Positions 54,380-62,559 of a DNA stretch of 64,000 nucleotides are shown here, in pieces (position 1 is the first letter of the stretch; each line of letters opens with the position of its first letter). The translations under genes were made by a program, and so were the position numbers. The notes beneath the pieces were generated by a model. The model was not told where the DNA came from. It was given only the letters and a program-made list of their open reading frames with translations, and did no database searches. Source of the stretch: Nitrospirota bacterium (lineage in GTDB: Bacteria; Nitrospirota; Nitrospiria; Nitrospirales; Nitrospiraceae); the NCBI GenBank assembly GCA_016219645.1, contig JACRLR010000019.1, forward strand, positions 62,001 through 126,000, written 5' to 3'.

Positions 54380-54463
54380 TGGATGGTCAATGGTAAATGT
54401 TCAATCAAGACCGAGTCTCTTCATGAACCATTTCACATTAAACATGCAACATTGAGCGGAGCG

Positions 54464-55243
54464 ATGAGCGACTACTGGCAAGAAATCAGCGCCTTGACGA
54501 TGCGGTGGGTCCGGCGGCTCAGCCGCGAGAAATTCAGCATGTTGTTCACGCTCGTGCAGCCCATGCTGTTCTGGCTCATCTTTTTCGGCAACCTGTTTCA
54601 GCGGGTCGCGGATGGGCAAGTCACGCAGGCTCCCGACTACATTAGCTTTCTCACGGCGGGTGTCGTCATCATGACGGTGCTCAACAATGGCCTTGCCGGG
54701 GGTGTCGATCTGCTGTTCGACAAAGAAAATGGATTTCTCGAGCGGTTGATGACCACCCCGATTCATCGGACATCCGTCATCCTGAGCCGCTTTATTTTCG
54801 TGATGACGATTACGTCGCTCCAAGTGCTGGTGATCATCGGAGTGGCCTTTCTATTCGGCGTTCAGCCGGCGACGGGGCTCCTTGGTATTGCCGCGATCTT
54901 GATGATCGGGATGCTCTTCGGTGTCGGCCTCACCGCGATTTCCATGGCGATGGCCTTTTCTGTGAAGAGTCACGGCGACTTTTTTTCGGTCTTGGGATTT
55001 CTGTCGCTTCCGATGATTTTCTTGAGCTCGGCGCTCGTACCCTTGGCTGGGATGCCGGCCTGGATGGGGTTCCTGGCGCGCTTTAATCCGATGACCTGGG
55101 CGATCGATGCGGTGCGGCCCCTGATTTTGTCCGGCTGGACAGAGGCGCTTCCCCATGTTGGGATGGTTGTGGTGGTCATGGTGATCTTTGACGCGCTCTG
55201 CCTCTACGGGAGCGCCAAGGTGTTCCGTCGGGCAATGGGCTGA
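54464..55243 (+). CDS. ABC-2 type transporter permease
   Basis: 259 residues with six membrane segments (for example FTLVQPMLFWLIFFGNLF and IFVMTITSLQVLVIIGVAFL). The family motif NGFLERLMTTPIHRTSVILSR lies on the cytoplasmic side, as in DrrB-like permeases, and LPMIFLSSALVPLAGMP marks the C-terminal half. ATG 54464 (MSDYWQE) follows a GGAG. The 84 bases before it hold AT-rich degenerate repeats rather than coding sequence. Confidence 0.9.
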   Translation: MSDYWQEISALTMRWVRRLSREKFSMLFTLVQPMLFWLIFFGNLFQRVADGQVTQAPDYISFLTAGVVIMTVLNNGLAGGVDLLFDKENGFLERLMTTPIHRTSVILSRFIFVMTITSLQVLVIIGVAFLFGVQPATGLLGIAAILMIGMLFGVGLTAISMAMAFSVKSHGDFFSVLGFLSLPMIFLSSALVPLAGMPAWMGFLARFNPMTWAIDAVRPLILSGWTEALPHVGMVVVVMVIFDALCLYGSAKVFRRAMG

Positions 55244-56130
55244 TGCAAGAATCCGTTCGGAGTTCCAGCATGCTCGTAAACGAGAGTCAAATCCGGGCCC
55301 TGATCCGGCTGTTGGCTGATGAGGACGAGAAGATTGTCCAGACGATCAGCGGGAAGCTCATCGACATCGGCCCTTCAGCGGTTCCCCTGCTTCAGGAAGC
55401 GGAAATCGAACAGCCGGAAATGGCTGATCGTCTTGTTTCGGTGCTCGAGGAGATCCGCGGGGGAGACCTTGAGGATGAACTGATGCAGCTGGTGGCGCTC
55501 CCGGATGGCCAGATGGATCTCGAGCAGGGTGCGTTCTTGATCGCTCGATATGCCTATCCTGCCCTGACGGTAGCCTCCTATACGAGGCAGCTCGATGAAA
55601 TGGCGCAGGAAGTACAGGATCGGATCGGCCCTCGAGCTTCGGGAGAGGAAACGATCAAGACGTTGAACCGATACCTCTTTACGGAGCAGGGATTCAAGGG
55701 TAATACGAAAAATTACTATGAATTGGAAAATAGCTATCTCAACTGCGTGATTGATCGACGAACGGGGATCCCCATCAGCCTGTCGACGGTCTACCTGCTC
55801 GTCGGGAAGCGGCTGGGTCTTCCGGTTCATGGCATCGGGATGCCGGGTCATTTCTTAGTGAAGTACGAGTCGGATCGCTACAAAGTGTTTGTCGATTGTT
55901 TTAACGGGGGAGCGTTGCTGACCGAAAAGAATTGTCAGCGATTTCTTACCGAGGCCGGCTATGGATTTGACGAGAAATACCTGCAGCGGAGTCCGGTGCG
56001 CGCAATTCTGTCCCGCATGATCAAAAATCTCTTAGCCATCTATGCGAAACTCGATGATCCGCTCAAGAAGGCCCGCCTGACGAAATTCATCGAGATTCTC
56101 GGGTGCGACAACCGGGAAGGCGGACTGTAA
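55243..56130 (+). CDS. SirB1/transglutaminase-like (Transglut_core2) protein
   Basis: 295 residues. The N-terminal third is helical. The core has LNRYLFTEQGFKGNTKNYY, ENSYLNCVIDRRTGIPISLS, GMPGHFLVKY and VFVDCFNGGALLT. These are the Cys-His-Asp-like motifs of the SirB1/Transglut_core2 family. The activity is not established. It overlaps the permease stop (TGATG), so it belongs to the same transcript, and it ends before the palindromic repeat at 56208. Confidence 0.85.
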   Translation: MQESVRSSSMLVNESQIRALIRLLADEDEKIVQTISGKLIDIGPSAVPLLQEAEIEQPEMADRLVSVLEEIRGGDLEDELMQLVALPDGQMDLEQGAFLIARYAYPALTVASYTRQLDEMAQEVQDRIGPRASGEETIKTLNRYLFTEQGFKGNTKNYYELENSYLNCVIDRRTGIPISLSTVYLLVGKRLGLPVHGIGMPGHFLVKYESDRYKVFVDCFNGGALLTEKNCQRFLTEAGYGFDEKYLQRSPVRAILSRMIKNLLAIYAKLDDPLKKARLTKFIEILGCDNREGGL

Positions 56131-56142
56131 CGCTCGCAGATC

Positions 56143-56170
56143 AGTCTGTCCGGTCTATTCGGTCTATCTG
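56143..56170. repeat. Degenerate tandem repeat
   Basis: AGTCTGTCCGGTCTATTCGG followed by TCTATCTG is three near-copies of an eight-base GGTCTATC-like unit placed just after the SirB1-like gene, in the same style as the repeat at 42564. Confidence 0.45.
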
Positions 56171-56207
56171 GTGCGATGAACAAGAGAGCAGAGTGCGGAA
56201 AACCTAC

Positions 56208-56335
56208 GCAGGATGCTCAAAAAGTTCCTCCAGCAAGGCCGCAGCCGATGAAAGCACCGCAGGCGTAGCCTCAGGGCTACGTTGAGGATGCTTTCGAGGG
56301 GAGAACGCCGCTGGCGGGCTTTTTCAGCATCCTGC
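56208..56335. repeat. Palindromic dispersed repeat, copy 2
   Basis: GCAGGATGCTCAAAAAG at the left and CTTTTTCAGCATCCTGC at the right are inverted copies; CAGCAAGGCCGCAG follows the left end as in copy 1. An internal hairpin CGTAGCC/GGCTACG lies near 56264-56281. It separates two convergent genes, and its right end overlaps the stop codon of the MBL gene, as copy 1 does with the porin stop. Confidence 0.75.
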
Positions 56336-57090
56336 TAGAGTTTGATTGCCATTAAGTCCTGTGCAACGACGATCTTCCCTCCGAACGCTTCTCCTGCCTG
56401 CTCCCTCACATTGTATCGGTCGGTCATCGGATAGAAATGGGACAGTACGAGCCGGCCGATTCCGGCTTCTCTCGCCACTTGTCCACATTGACCCGCATGC
56501 AGGTGGACCGGGTTCGGACGGCTGGCCGGGAAGGAACAATCCAGCACAGCGAGATCGGCGTCTCCACAAAGGCGCACGAGGCTGTCGCAGTACTGCGAAT
56601 CGCCGGAATAGGCCAGAGCTTTCCCGCCATACTCGATTCGATACCCCAAGCAGTGGAGGTTCTCTGTGTGGGTCACAGTTCGAGGAATCACGGTCGTGGT
56701 TCCGATCATAAATGCCCGATCGGTTACTTCTTTGAAGTGAACCGGGAATAGCGCCCGACTAAAGCCCGGCAGGGTCGCGAAGAGAGTTCGGAAGAGTTTC
56801 TTGGTTCCGCGAGGGCCGATGACGGTCAGCGGCGGCCTGGTTCCTCTCTGGTATTTGGTAAAGATCATGGCATCGAAGAAATAGGTGATGAAATCGGAAA
56901 AATGATCGGCGTGGTAATGGGAGAAGAGAATGTGGGTAATCCGATGCCGGTTCACGCCAGTTTTGAGTAAATTCGCCAATGTGCGCGGGCCAAAGTCCAA
57001 CAATAATGTGTGGTCGGTGCGGACGAGATAGCCCGAGGCTGCTCTGGTCGGATGTACGTTTGTGCCGGAGCCCAGAATCGTCAGGCGCAT
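56335..57090 (-). CDS. MBL-fold metal-dependent hydrolase (RNase Z-like)
   Basis: 251 residues. MRLTILGSGTNVHPTRAASG opens the fold, FSHYHADHFSD supplies the HxHxDH metal site, and YSGDSQYCD, VLDCSF, HLHAGQCG and LVLSHFYP supply the remaining ligands. It resembles the RNase Z / arylsulfatase-like branch of the superfamily but lacks a long exosite arm. The substrate is unknown. It probably shares a transcript with the MarR gene just upstream. Confidence 0.9.
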   Translation of the reverse strand: MRLTILGSGTNVHPTRAASGYLVRTDHTLLLDFGPRTLANLLKTGVNRHRITHILFSHYHADHFSDFITYFFDAMIFTKYQRGTRPPLTVIGPRGTKKLFRTLFATLPGFSRALFPVHFKEVTDRAFMIGTTTVIPRTVTHTENLHCLGYRIEYGGKALAYSGDSQYCDSLVRLCGDADLAVLDCSFPASRPNPVHLHAGQCGQVAREAGIGRLVLSHFYPMTDRYNVREQAGEAFGGKIVVAQDLMAIKL

Positions 57091-57098
57091 AGATCAAA

Positions 57099-57623
57099 TC
57101 AGGCTTGGGATGAGGTTACGGTTGAGTCAGGCCGGATGCGGCTTTTCATTCGTTTAAGCTTAGCATAGGCCCCGGCTTCCTCTCGAAAGCTATCCCGCAG
57201 CCGAATCAGCAACGCACAGGCGACGTCGACGTCTTTGCGGCTCAGTGCCCGTTCAAAGAACGGCCTGATGAAGGCGATATGTGCGGCAAATGTGTCGCGG
57301 AACACCTTGTCGCCCTTTTGGGTCAATCGGATCTTGACACAACGCCGGTCGTCTTTCATGGAATCCCGTCGAATGAACCCCTTTGCAACGAGGCGATCAA
57401 GGACGCCCGTCAGGGTGCCCTTGGTGACCAACGTTCGGGCAGAGAGTTCGGAACAGGTGCGTCCATCCGTGTCGCCGAGCGTCGCGATCACATCGAACTG
57501 TGATGGGGTCAAGCGCAGGGACTTGATATGACGATTATCGATCAGCTCGAAGGCCAGATAGGCCTCGACGAGTGGTCGCAAGACTTTCAGATAGGGATCA
57601 TCATTCAGATCCGGCAACTCCAT
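57099..57623 (-). CDS. MarR-family transcriptional regulator
   Basis: 174 residues. The winged helix-turn-helix runs LTPSQFDVIATLGDTDGRTC, LSARTLVTKGTLTGVLDRLV, FIRRDSMKDDRRCVKIRLT. Long N- and C-terminal helices form the dimer interface. Eight bases separate it from the MBL hydrolase, so it may regulate that gene. The upstream region consists of palindromic repeats, and no clear operator could be singled out. Confidence 0.9.
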   Translation of the reverse strand: MELPDLNDDPYLKVLRPLVEAYLAFELIDNRHIKSLRLTPSQFDVIATLGDTDGRTCSELSARTLVTKGTLTGVLDRLVAKGFIRRDSMKDDRRCVKIRLTQKGDKVFRDTFAAHIAFIRPFFERALSRKDVDVACALLIRLRDSFREEAGAYAKLKRMKSRIRPDSTVTSSQA

Positions 57624-57668
57624 GCCGGAGAATAGTCCGTGCTAGAACTAACCGTCAAGAGGGGAGAC

Positions 57669-57758
57669 GGGCAGCCTGGTCGTCCTCCTGCTCGCGGAAC
57701 GCGCGCCCTAAGAAGAGCCTCGTTCGACGCGCGCAATCGAGGATCGACCAGGCTGCCC
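57669..57758. repeat. Palindromic repeat, family 3, copy a
   Basis: GGGCAGCCTGGTCG (57669-57682) pairs perfectly with CGACCAGGCTGCCC (57745-57758). The interior is close to the reverse complement of the copy at 58776-58865 (shared CGCGGAACGCGC and GCGCGCAATCGAGGATCGA). It does not encode anything evident. Confidence 0.7.
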
Positions 57759-57777
57759 TTGAAGGAACATATGGAAA

Positions 57778-57867
57778 GAGCGGCCAGGTGCCCTTCTTGC
57801 TCGCAGCGCCCCCACGATGAAGCGGTGGTCGCTCGATGCGCGCAGTGAAGGGCAACCTCGGCCGCTC
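57778..57867. repeat. Palindromic repeat, family 3, copy b
   Basis: GAGCGGCCAGGTGCCCTTC at the left is nearly the complement of GAAGGGCAACCTCGGCCGCTC's core at the right. GGTGGTCGCTCGATGCGCGC inside recurs inverted at 58563-58582. With copy a it fills the 362 bases between the MarR gene and the ORF6N gene. Confidence 0.6.
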
Positions 57868-57985
57868 CTCCCTTCCGTTTCACCCACTCAAATGCTTCCA
57901 TTTCAGGCGCGCCTGCGTTGATTTTCTGTGATGAAAACGGTAGTTCTGTTCGCGCCGTGTCCTCTCGTACAGAACGGAAAAGAAC

Positions 57986-58363
57986 ATGAGCGTTCTGGTT
58001 CCTCGGGAAAGAATTGAGCAGACAATTCTCCTGATCCGTGGTCATCGAGTCATGCTGAGCCCAGACCTTGCCGATCTCTATGCAGTTGAGCCGCGTGCCC
58101 TTATACAGGCTGTGAAACGCAATAAGGACCGATTTCCACCCGACTTCATGTTTCAACTGACAGAGCGGGAATTCGGCCACTTGAAATCACAATTTGTGAT
58201 TTCAAGTTGGGGCGGCCTCCGTAGAGCCTACCCCTATGCGTTCACCGAGCAAGGCGTGGCAATGTTATCCAGTGTGTTGCGAAGTAAGAGGGCTGTTCAA
58301 GCCAACATTGCCATCATGCGGGCCTTTGTGCGTCTCCGAGAAATGATCGGATCGAATGCTTGA
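57986..58363 (+). CDS. ORF6N-domain protein, probably shortened
   Basis: 125 residues. [40 protein letters not shown] and [13 protein letters not shown] are the ORF6N domain, a phage-derived DNA-binding module; [20 protein letters not shown] ends it. Homologues usually continue another 40-80 residues with a coiled coil after FVRLREM, but here the frame stops at about that point, so the C-terminus is likely lost. It is set between blocks of palindromic repeats, typical of acquired DNA. Confidence 0.8.
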   Translation: MSVLVPRERIEQTILLIRGHRVMLSPDLADLYAVEPRALIQAVKRNKDRFPPDFMFQLTEREFGHLKSQFVISSWGGLRRAYPYAFTEQGVAMLSSVLRSKRAVQANIAIMRAFVRLREMIGSNA

Positions 58364-58547
58364 CCGTGCACGTTGCAATCGGACAGTTCACGGGAAAGGG
58401 GGAAGACGTTGTCAGTGAGAGAAACCGGGACATTCTGTTCTTCGAGTTTGAAATGCATCGGCAGTAGGTGAACTCGTCCAAGGAGGTGTAACGTGCGAGA
58501 CCCTTCACAATTTTCCATCTCCTATACCTCCCTTGAAAGGAGTCGCC

Positions 58548-58660
58548 GAGGCTGCCCTTCACTGCGCGCATCGAGCGACCACGTTTCTATAATGGTCCCT
58601 CTAAGTTCGCTTGCTTGTCTCTTCAAGGGTAGCGTGGTTGATCCTCGAATGCGCTCGTCG
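58548..58660. repeat. Palindromic repeat, family 3, composite copy
   Basis: GAGGCTGCCCTTCACTGCGC at the left and AAGGGTAGCGTGGTTGATCC near 58626 repeat units found in the other copies, here joined with different spacing. It lies in the 640-base gap after the ORF6N gene, which otherwise has no coding sequence. Confidence 0.5.
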
Positions 58661-58775
58661 GGCGACCGGCATCCATATGATTGATCCTTCCAAGCTTGCT
58701 CGTTATGTTCTCAGGGATGGGGGCTGATTGATCTTTCACTGCGCGCCTCTTCCCGCTGCCCCATTTCATTTTTAA

Positions 58776-58865
58776 GGGTAGCCTGGTCGATCCTCGATTG
58801 CGCGCGTCGAACGAGCACATTCTGATCGTGCGCGTTCCGCGAGCAGGAGGACGGCCAGGCTACCC
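58776..58865. repeat. Palindromic repeat, family 3, copy c
   Basis: GGGTAGCCTGGTCG (58776-58789) and CGGCCAGGCTACCC (58852-58865) pair at 13 of 14 positions. The interior, GATCCTCGATTGCGCGCGTC and GCGTTCCGCGAGCAGGAGG, is copy a in reverse. Confidence 0.65.
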
Positions 58866-59001
58866 TTCTCATCCTTCTGAGGCCGCGCGTTGCGCGAGCA
58901 CAGAAGATCGTCAGCCTCCATCTCCTCCTCTGTTCCGGGAGCAAGGGATCGGCACGGGTGTCATTTCGCCTCCTTCCCCATCCTGTTATGATACTCACCC
59001 C

Positions 59002-59634
59002 ATGAACACTTGTTCTGAATCAGGCAAAACCAATCTAGCTGCCATTGGGGTTGTCCTCGGCGTTGTGATTGCCGGCGTCTGGATATGGAAGCGTCTGTCA
59101 CTCGAGACCCAGGAGTACGTGATCGATCAAGCCGTTCCTGTCGCGTTTGCGGTGTTGGTCGTCGCGATAGGACTGGGTTTATTGGCCCGGGCGATCAACC
59201 GGCGCAGGGCGCTACGGCGTGAACGTGCGAAGTTGTTGGCTGCTTTCGAACAGGCCACGGGAGAGGAGAAGAAGCTGGAGATCGCCTTTGCATTGATTGA
59301 GATGAATGGGTATCGGGCCGAAGGGCTGGAGTCTGCGATACCAGCCTTACGAGACCTCTTTGCGACGACCCTGCAGCGGGCGTTGGGCGACAAACAACAC
59401 AGGATTCGTGGGATGGCAGCCAGTTACCTCGGTGTCCTGAACGACAAGACTGTCGTTCCTCTTTTGCTGAAGGCACTGGAAGACGAGCATGCCTATGTAC
59501 GCTCCAGCGCAGCGTTGGGATTAGGCCGGCTGCGTGCCGGTGAGGCGAGAGAGAAATTGACGGCTGTCATGGAGGGGGATTGGGATCAAACCGTCAGGAG
59601 TCGATCGAAGGAAGCGTTGGAAAGGATCAAGTAA
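59002..59634 (+). CDS. Membrane-anchored HEAT-repeat protein
   Basis: 210 residues. Two N-terminal membrane segments (LAAIGVVLGVVIAGVWIW and VPVAFAVLVVAIGLGLLA) are followed by basic residues and a helical repeat part: HRIRGMAASYLGVLNDKTVV, PLLLKALEDEHAYVRSSAAL and GLGRLRAGEAREKLTAVM, two to three HEAT units. It is likely an inner-membrane scaffold. The long upstream extension of the frame is only the palindromic repeat, so ATG 59002 is used. Confidence 0.72.
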   Translation: MNTCSESGKTNLAAIGVVLGVVIAGVWIWKRLSLETQEYVIDQAVPVAFAVLVVAIGLGLLARAINRRRALRRERAKLLAAFEQATGEEKKLEIAFALIEMNGYRAEGLESAIPALRDLFATTLQRALGDKQHRIRGMAASYLGVLNDKTVVPLLLKALEDEHAYVRSSAALGLGRLRAGEAREKLTAVMEGDWDQTVRSRSKEALERIK

Positions 59635-59710
59635 ATCGCGCGAAGGCGCGAGACTTGCGAGAAAAGCGCGACGTGTGAAGAAGGTTGAAGGGCTCGGACC
59701 TGCGAATTCA

Positions 59711-59740
59711 GACCTTCGGCCTTCAGTCTTCAGCCTTCCG
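59711..59740. repeat. Degenerate tandem repeat
   Basis: GACCTTCGGCCTTCAGTCTT followed by CAGCCTTCCG is a run of seven-base CCTTCAG-like units between the HEAT gene and the convergent phosphoesterase gene. The same unit appears near 3221-3236 (CAGCCTTCAGCC). Confidence 0.5.
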
Positions 59741-60584
59741 ATTCAGCCTGTTCGTCGCTCCATTCAATATAGGCAATCTCCGGTGTGCAATTCAATCGCA
59801 AAGGAAGAAACGACCATCCGAGCCCGCGATTGACATAGAGTCTGCGTCCCGGTTCTCCATGATGCCCATCGATCCTGCCGCTGCACCCAGGTGGGAGCCA
59901 GAATGTCGGTATGCCGGGTATGCGCCATTGACCTCCGTGGCTATGTCCACAGAGGATCAGATCAACGGCGTGGTGCGCTTCCAGCTGATCGAGGATATTC
60001 GGCGCATGGGCCAGCAAGAGGTTGAAACGATTCTCTGCGCGCGGTGGTAGACAGCCCAAATCAGCCCGATGCAGGGAGGGGTCGTCGACGCCGACAATGG
60101 CGATTTCGCCACTGCCTACGGGAATGAAGGTGGTCTGGTTGATCAAAAAGGTGATCTTGTGGCGGTCGGCGAGTTCGCAGTACTGGTCGATCGGCACGCC
60201 GCTGTAGTGATCATGGTTGCCCAAGGTCACGTAGACCGGTGCAATCTTCCGCAAGCCGGCGAGAAATCGGAACAGGTGAGGCAATCCCTCTGGTACATTG
60301 AGCAGGTCGCCGGTGACAAAAATCCAGTCGGGGCGAAGTTCGCCGACGGCGGCGAGGATGAGGTCATGTCGTGGCTGATAACGGTCGAGATGCAGATCGC
60401 TCAGATGAGCAGCCCGCCGTCCGGCCAGGAGTCTGTGCCTATAGGTGAGTCGGGACACCTCGTGTGTGGAGAGCCCGATTTCCAAGTGGGGCACGAGACT
60501 AAAGAGCCGATAGAGGGGCTCGCTGAGATAATAGCCGATGACGGAACGGGTCTGATCAGGCCAGGACCCGGGACGTCGACTCAT
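59730..60584 (-). CDS. Metallophosphoesterase (YaeI-like)
   Basis: 284 residues. AAHLSDLHLDRYQPRHD, IFVTGDLLNVPEG, VYVTLGNHDHYSG and LILCGHSHGGQWRIPG are the metal-site motifs of calcineurin-type phosphoesterases; the GHSHGGQ form is typical of YaeI/LpxH-like members. It may act on lipid A precursors or another phosphoester. Its start overlaps the stop of the upstream membrane protein (ATGA). Confidence 0.9.
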   Translation of the reverse strand: MSRRPGSWPDQTRSVIGYYLSEPLYRLFSLVPHLEIGLSTHEVSRLTYRHRLLAGRRAAHLSDLHLDRYQPRHDLILAAVGELRPDWIFVTGDLLNVPEGLPHLFRFLAGLRKIAPVYVTLGNHDHYSGVPIDQYCELADRHKITFLINQTTFIPVGSGEIAIVGVDDPSLHRADLGCLPPRAENRFNLLLAHAPNILDQLEAHHAVDLILCGHSHGGQWRIPGIPTFWLPPGCSGRIDGHHGEPGRRLYVNRGLGWSFLPLRLNCTPEIAYIEWSDEQAESEG

Positions 60585-61270
60585 CCCATCACCCGATCCA
60601 GTTCGACGCGGTCGGAGGGAGTCACTCGATAGCCTCGCTCATAGAGATCGCTCATGCCTTGCATCAAGTCGTCCATGTTGCGCTTGTGATACCAACTGTC
60701 GAATCGTTCCGTGAGCGCTGTGACCTGCTTCGTAGTTGGGTCTCCATCATCGTACGAGAGTGAGAGGGAGCGGAACAAGTCACGAATTTCTGCAGGGCTG
60801 TACATCGCATCATCGTTCTGGTCGGCAACCAGGGCGAACTCGTAGAAAGTGAGACTGACGGAGAGTAACGCCTGTGTCTTGGCAAGATCATCTCGCGCAT
60901 CGTCGATGCCACCTGGATAAGCGTGATGACAATCCATTTCTGGCTGCGACGACGGGGTGGCGTTCCAGCTGATTCCTTGCGCGGCAGGACGAGGGGTCTT
61001 TTTCGCCCTATAAAACCATGAGACGCAGTTGTTCGCCTGTGCAAAATCCTGTTTGTCTTTGTGGATCTGCCGTCCAATATGTTGGGTGAACTGTTGAAAA
61101 ATTCCGTTTTCTCTACCCACTGAACTTTCTGGGAACAGAACATAGATCAGAACGGTGAGAAATACCCCTGCTCCTACGAGATTATATCCAGATCGTTGGA
61201 CTCTTCGAAGGTAATCAGGACCGGTTCTTCGGTAGAAAGCTAAGAGAAAAGACATAAAAAAGTATACCAT
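60581..61270 (-). CDS. Membrane protein of unknown function
   Basis: About 229 residues. A membrane segment (VGAGVFLTVLIYVLFP) lies near the N-terminus, then a soluble region with NNCVSWFYRAKKTPRPAA, a helical part, and YSPAEIRDLFRSLSLSYDDG, FDSWYHKRNMDDLMQ. The start is uncertain: ATG 61270 or ATG 61255 are plausible, and a longer frame reaches 61408 but overlaps truD. It is translationally coupled to the phosphoesterase. No family was recognised. Confidence 0.55.
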   Translation of the reverse strand: MVYFFMSFLLAFYRRTGPDYLRRVQRSGYNLVGAGVFLTVLIYVLFPESSVGRENGIFQQFTQHIGRQIHKDKQDFAQANNCVSWFYRAKKTPRPAAQGISWNATPSSQPEMDCHHAYPGGIDDARDDLAKTQALLSVSLTFYEFALVADQNDDAMYSPAEIRDLFRSLSLSYDDGDPTTKQVTALTERFDSWYHKRNMDDLMQGMSDLYERGYRVTPSDRVELDRVMG

Positions 61271-61370
61271 GCACGTTGGCGTATCGCGCCAGGAGATGCT
61301 GAAACAATGCATCTGAGTGAAGAGGTCTACGAGGCGATGACATGCAAATGACGAAGGGCTCTCCTGCACC

Positions 61371-62423
61371 ATGACCATGCCGTTTTTGACAGCGCCATTG
61401 CCTGGCATCGGCGGACAAATGCGGACGATCCCCGAAGACTTTCAAGTCGAGGAGCGTCCGTTATATCTCCCTTGTGGAGAGGGTGAGCATCTCTACATCA
61501 AGATCAAAAAACGCCTGCTCTCGACTCCGGACCTCGTCCTGCGATTGTCCTCTGTCTTGGGAGTGAAAGCACAGGCGATCGGAGTGGCGGGTCTCAAAGA
61601 CGCCAGGGCCGTGACCACGCAGATGGTTTCGCTCCTCGGCCTCACGGCTGACCGGCTGGATCGCCTGACAGTGGACGACCAACTCTTGTCTGTGGACGTA
61701 CTTGGCCGACACCGCAATCGCTTGCGGCCCGGGCACCATGCGGGCAATCATTTTCGGTTGGTGATCCGGGATGTCGCGCCGCACGCCAGCCAGACGGTGC
61801 CTTTAGTCCTAGACATGCTGGTGCGAAGAGGCGTGCCGAACTATTTCGGCCCGCAACGGCAAGGGCGAAGCGGGCAGAACTACCAGACTGGGGCCGAATT
61901 ATTGGTAGACCCAGCACGTCGAAACAGGCTGAGCCGGTCCAAGCGCATGTGGTATCTCAATGCTTATCAGTCGTACTTCTTCAATAATATATTGGCCCGA
62001 CGCCTGGATCGGCTTGATCGTGTGTTGGTTGGAGACTGGGCCATGAAAATGGAGAACGGCGCCTGTTTCCCGGTCGAGGATGCCGTGAAGGAACAGCCAC
62101 GAGCCGACCGGTTCGAGATCAGTCCCACCGGTATCCTATTTGGATCGCGCGCCTCGTGGGCCGGCGGAGAACCTGGCGAGATCGAACGGGCTGTGGTTGC
62201 TGAAAGTGGAGCCACGCCGGAAAGTCTCACCGAAGCCGCGAAGGCCTGTGGGTTTCGCGGTGAACGGCGCTCGCTCCGGATCCCTCTTACCGATTTGGAT
62301 TGGGCCCTGGAAGGGGCGGTGCTGACCATTTCCTTTTCACTTCTGCCAGGGGCCTATGCGACGAGCGTATTACGGGAATTAATGAAGGTGAGCGAGGGGC
62401 CAGAGGCGAGGGCCAAGGGATAA
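61371..62423 (+). CDS. truD: tRNA pseudouridine-13 synthase
   Basis: 350 residues. IPEDFQVEERPLYLPCGEGE opens the TruD fold, and VAGLKDARAVTTQ carries the catalytic Asp77. HAGNHFRLVIRDV, GVPNYFGPQRQGRSGQNYQ and MWYLNAYQSYFFNNILA follow in the correct order. It isomerises U13 in tRNA. It is transcribed divergently from the unknown membrane protein. Confidence 0.95.
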   Translation: MTMPFLTAPLPGIGGQMRTIPEDFQVEERPLYLPCGEGEHLYIKIKKRLLSTPDLVLRLSSVLGVKAQAIGVAGLKDARAVTTQMVSLLGLTADRLDRLTVDDQLLSVDVLGRHRNRLRPGHHAGNHFRLVIRDVAPHASQTVPLVLDMLVRRGVPNYFGPQRQGRSGQNYQTGAELLVDPARRNRLSRSKRMWYLNAYQSYFFNNILARRLDRLDRVLVGDWAMKMENGACFPVEDAVKEQPRADRFEISPTGILFGSRASWAGGEPGEIERAVVAESGATPESLTEAAKACGFRGERRSLRIPLTDLDWALEGAVLTISFSLLPGAYATSVLRELMKVSEGPEARAKG

Positions 62424-62520
62424 GAGATAAGACGGCTCCAAACGAAATCGGGATTGTCGCCCTATGAGAGCGTGCTATTATGACTTGGCATAGACATTGG
62501 TCCCTGGCGCATCTTGCTTC

Positions 62521-62547
62521 CCTCTAGCCCCTAGCCTCTAGTCTATC
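62521..62547. repeat. Degenerate tandem repeat
   Basis: CCTCTAGCCCCTAGCCTCTA followed by GTCTATC is built of CCCTAGC-like seven-base units just upstream of the TIGR00300 gene. Confidence 0.45.
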
Positions 62548-62559
62548 AGGGAGTGTGAT

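Noticed and set aside
57660-58870. CRISPR array
   Set aside because: Units are irregular in spacing and orientation, are palindromic with long arms, and there are no cas genes.
58798-59001. 68-residue N-terminal extension of the HEAT-repeat protein
   Set aside because: The extension is the translation of a palindromic repeat; ATG 59002 begins directly before the membrane segments.
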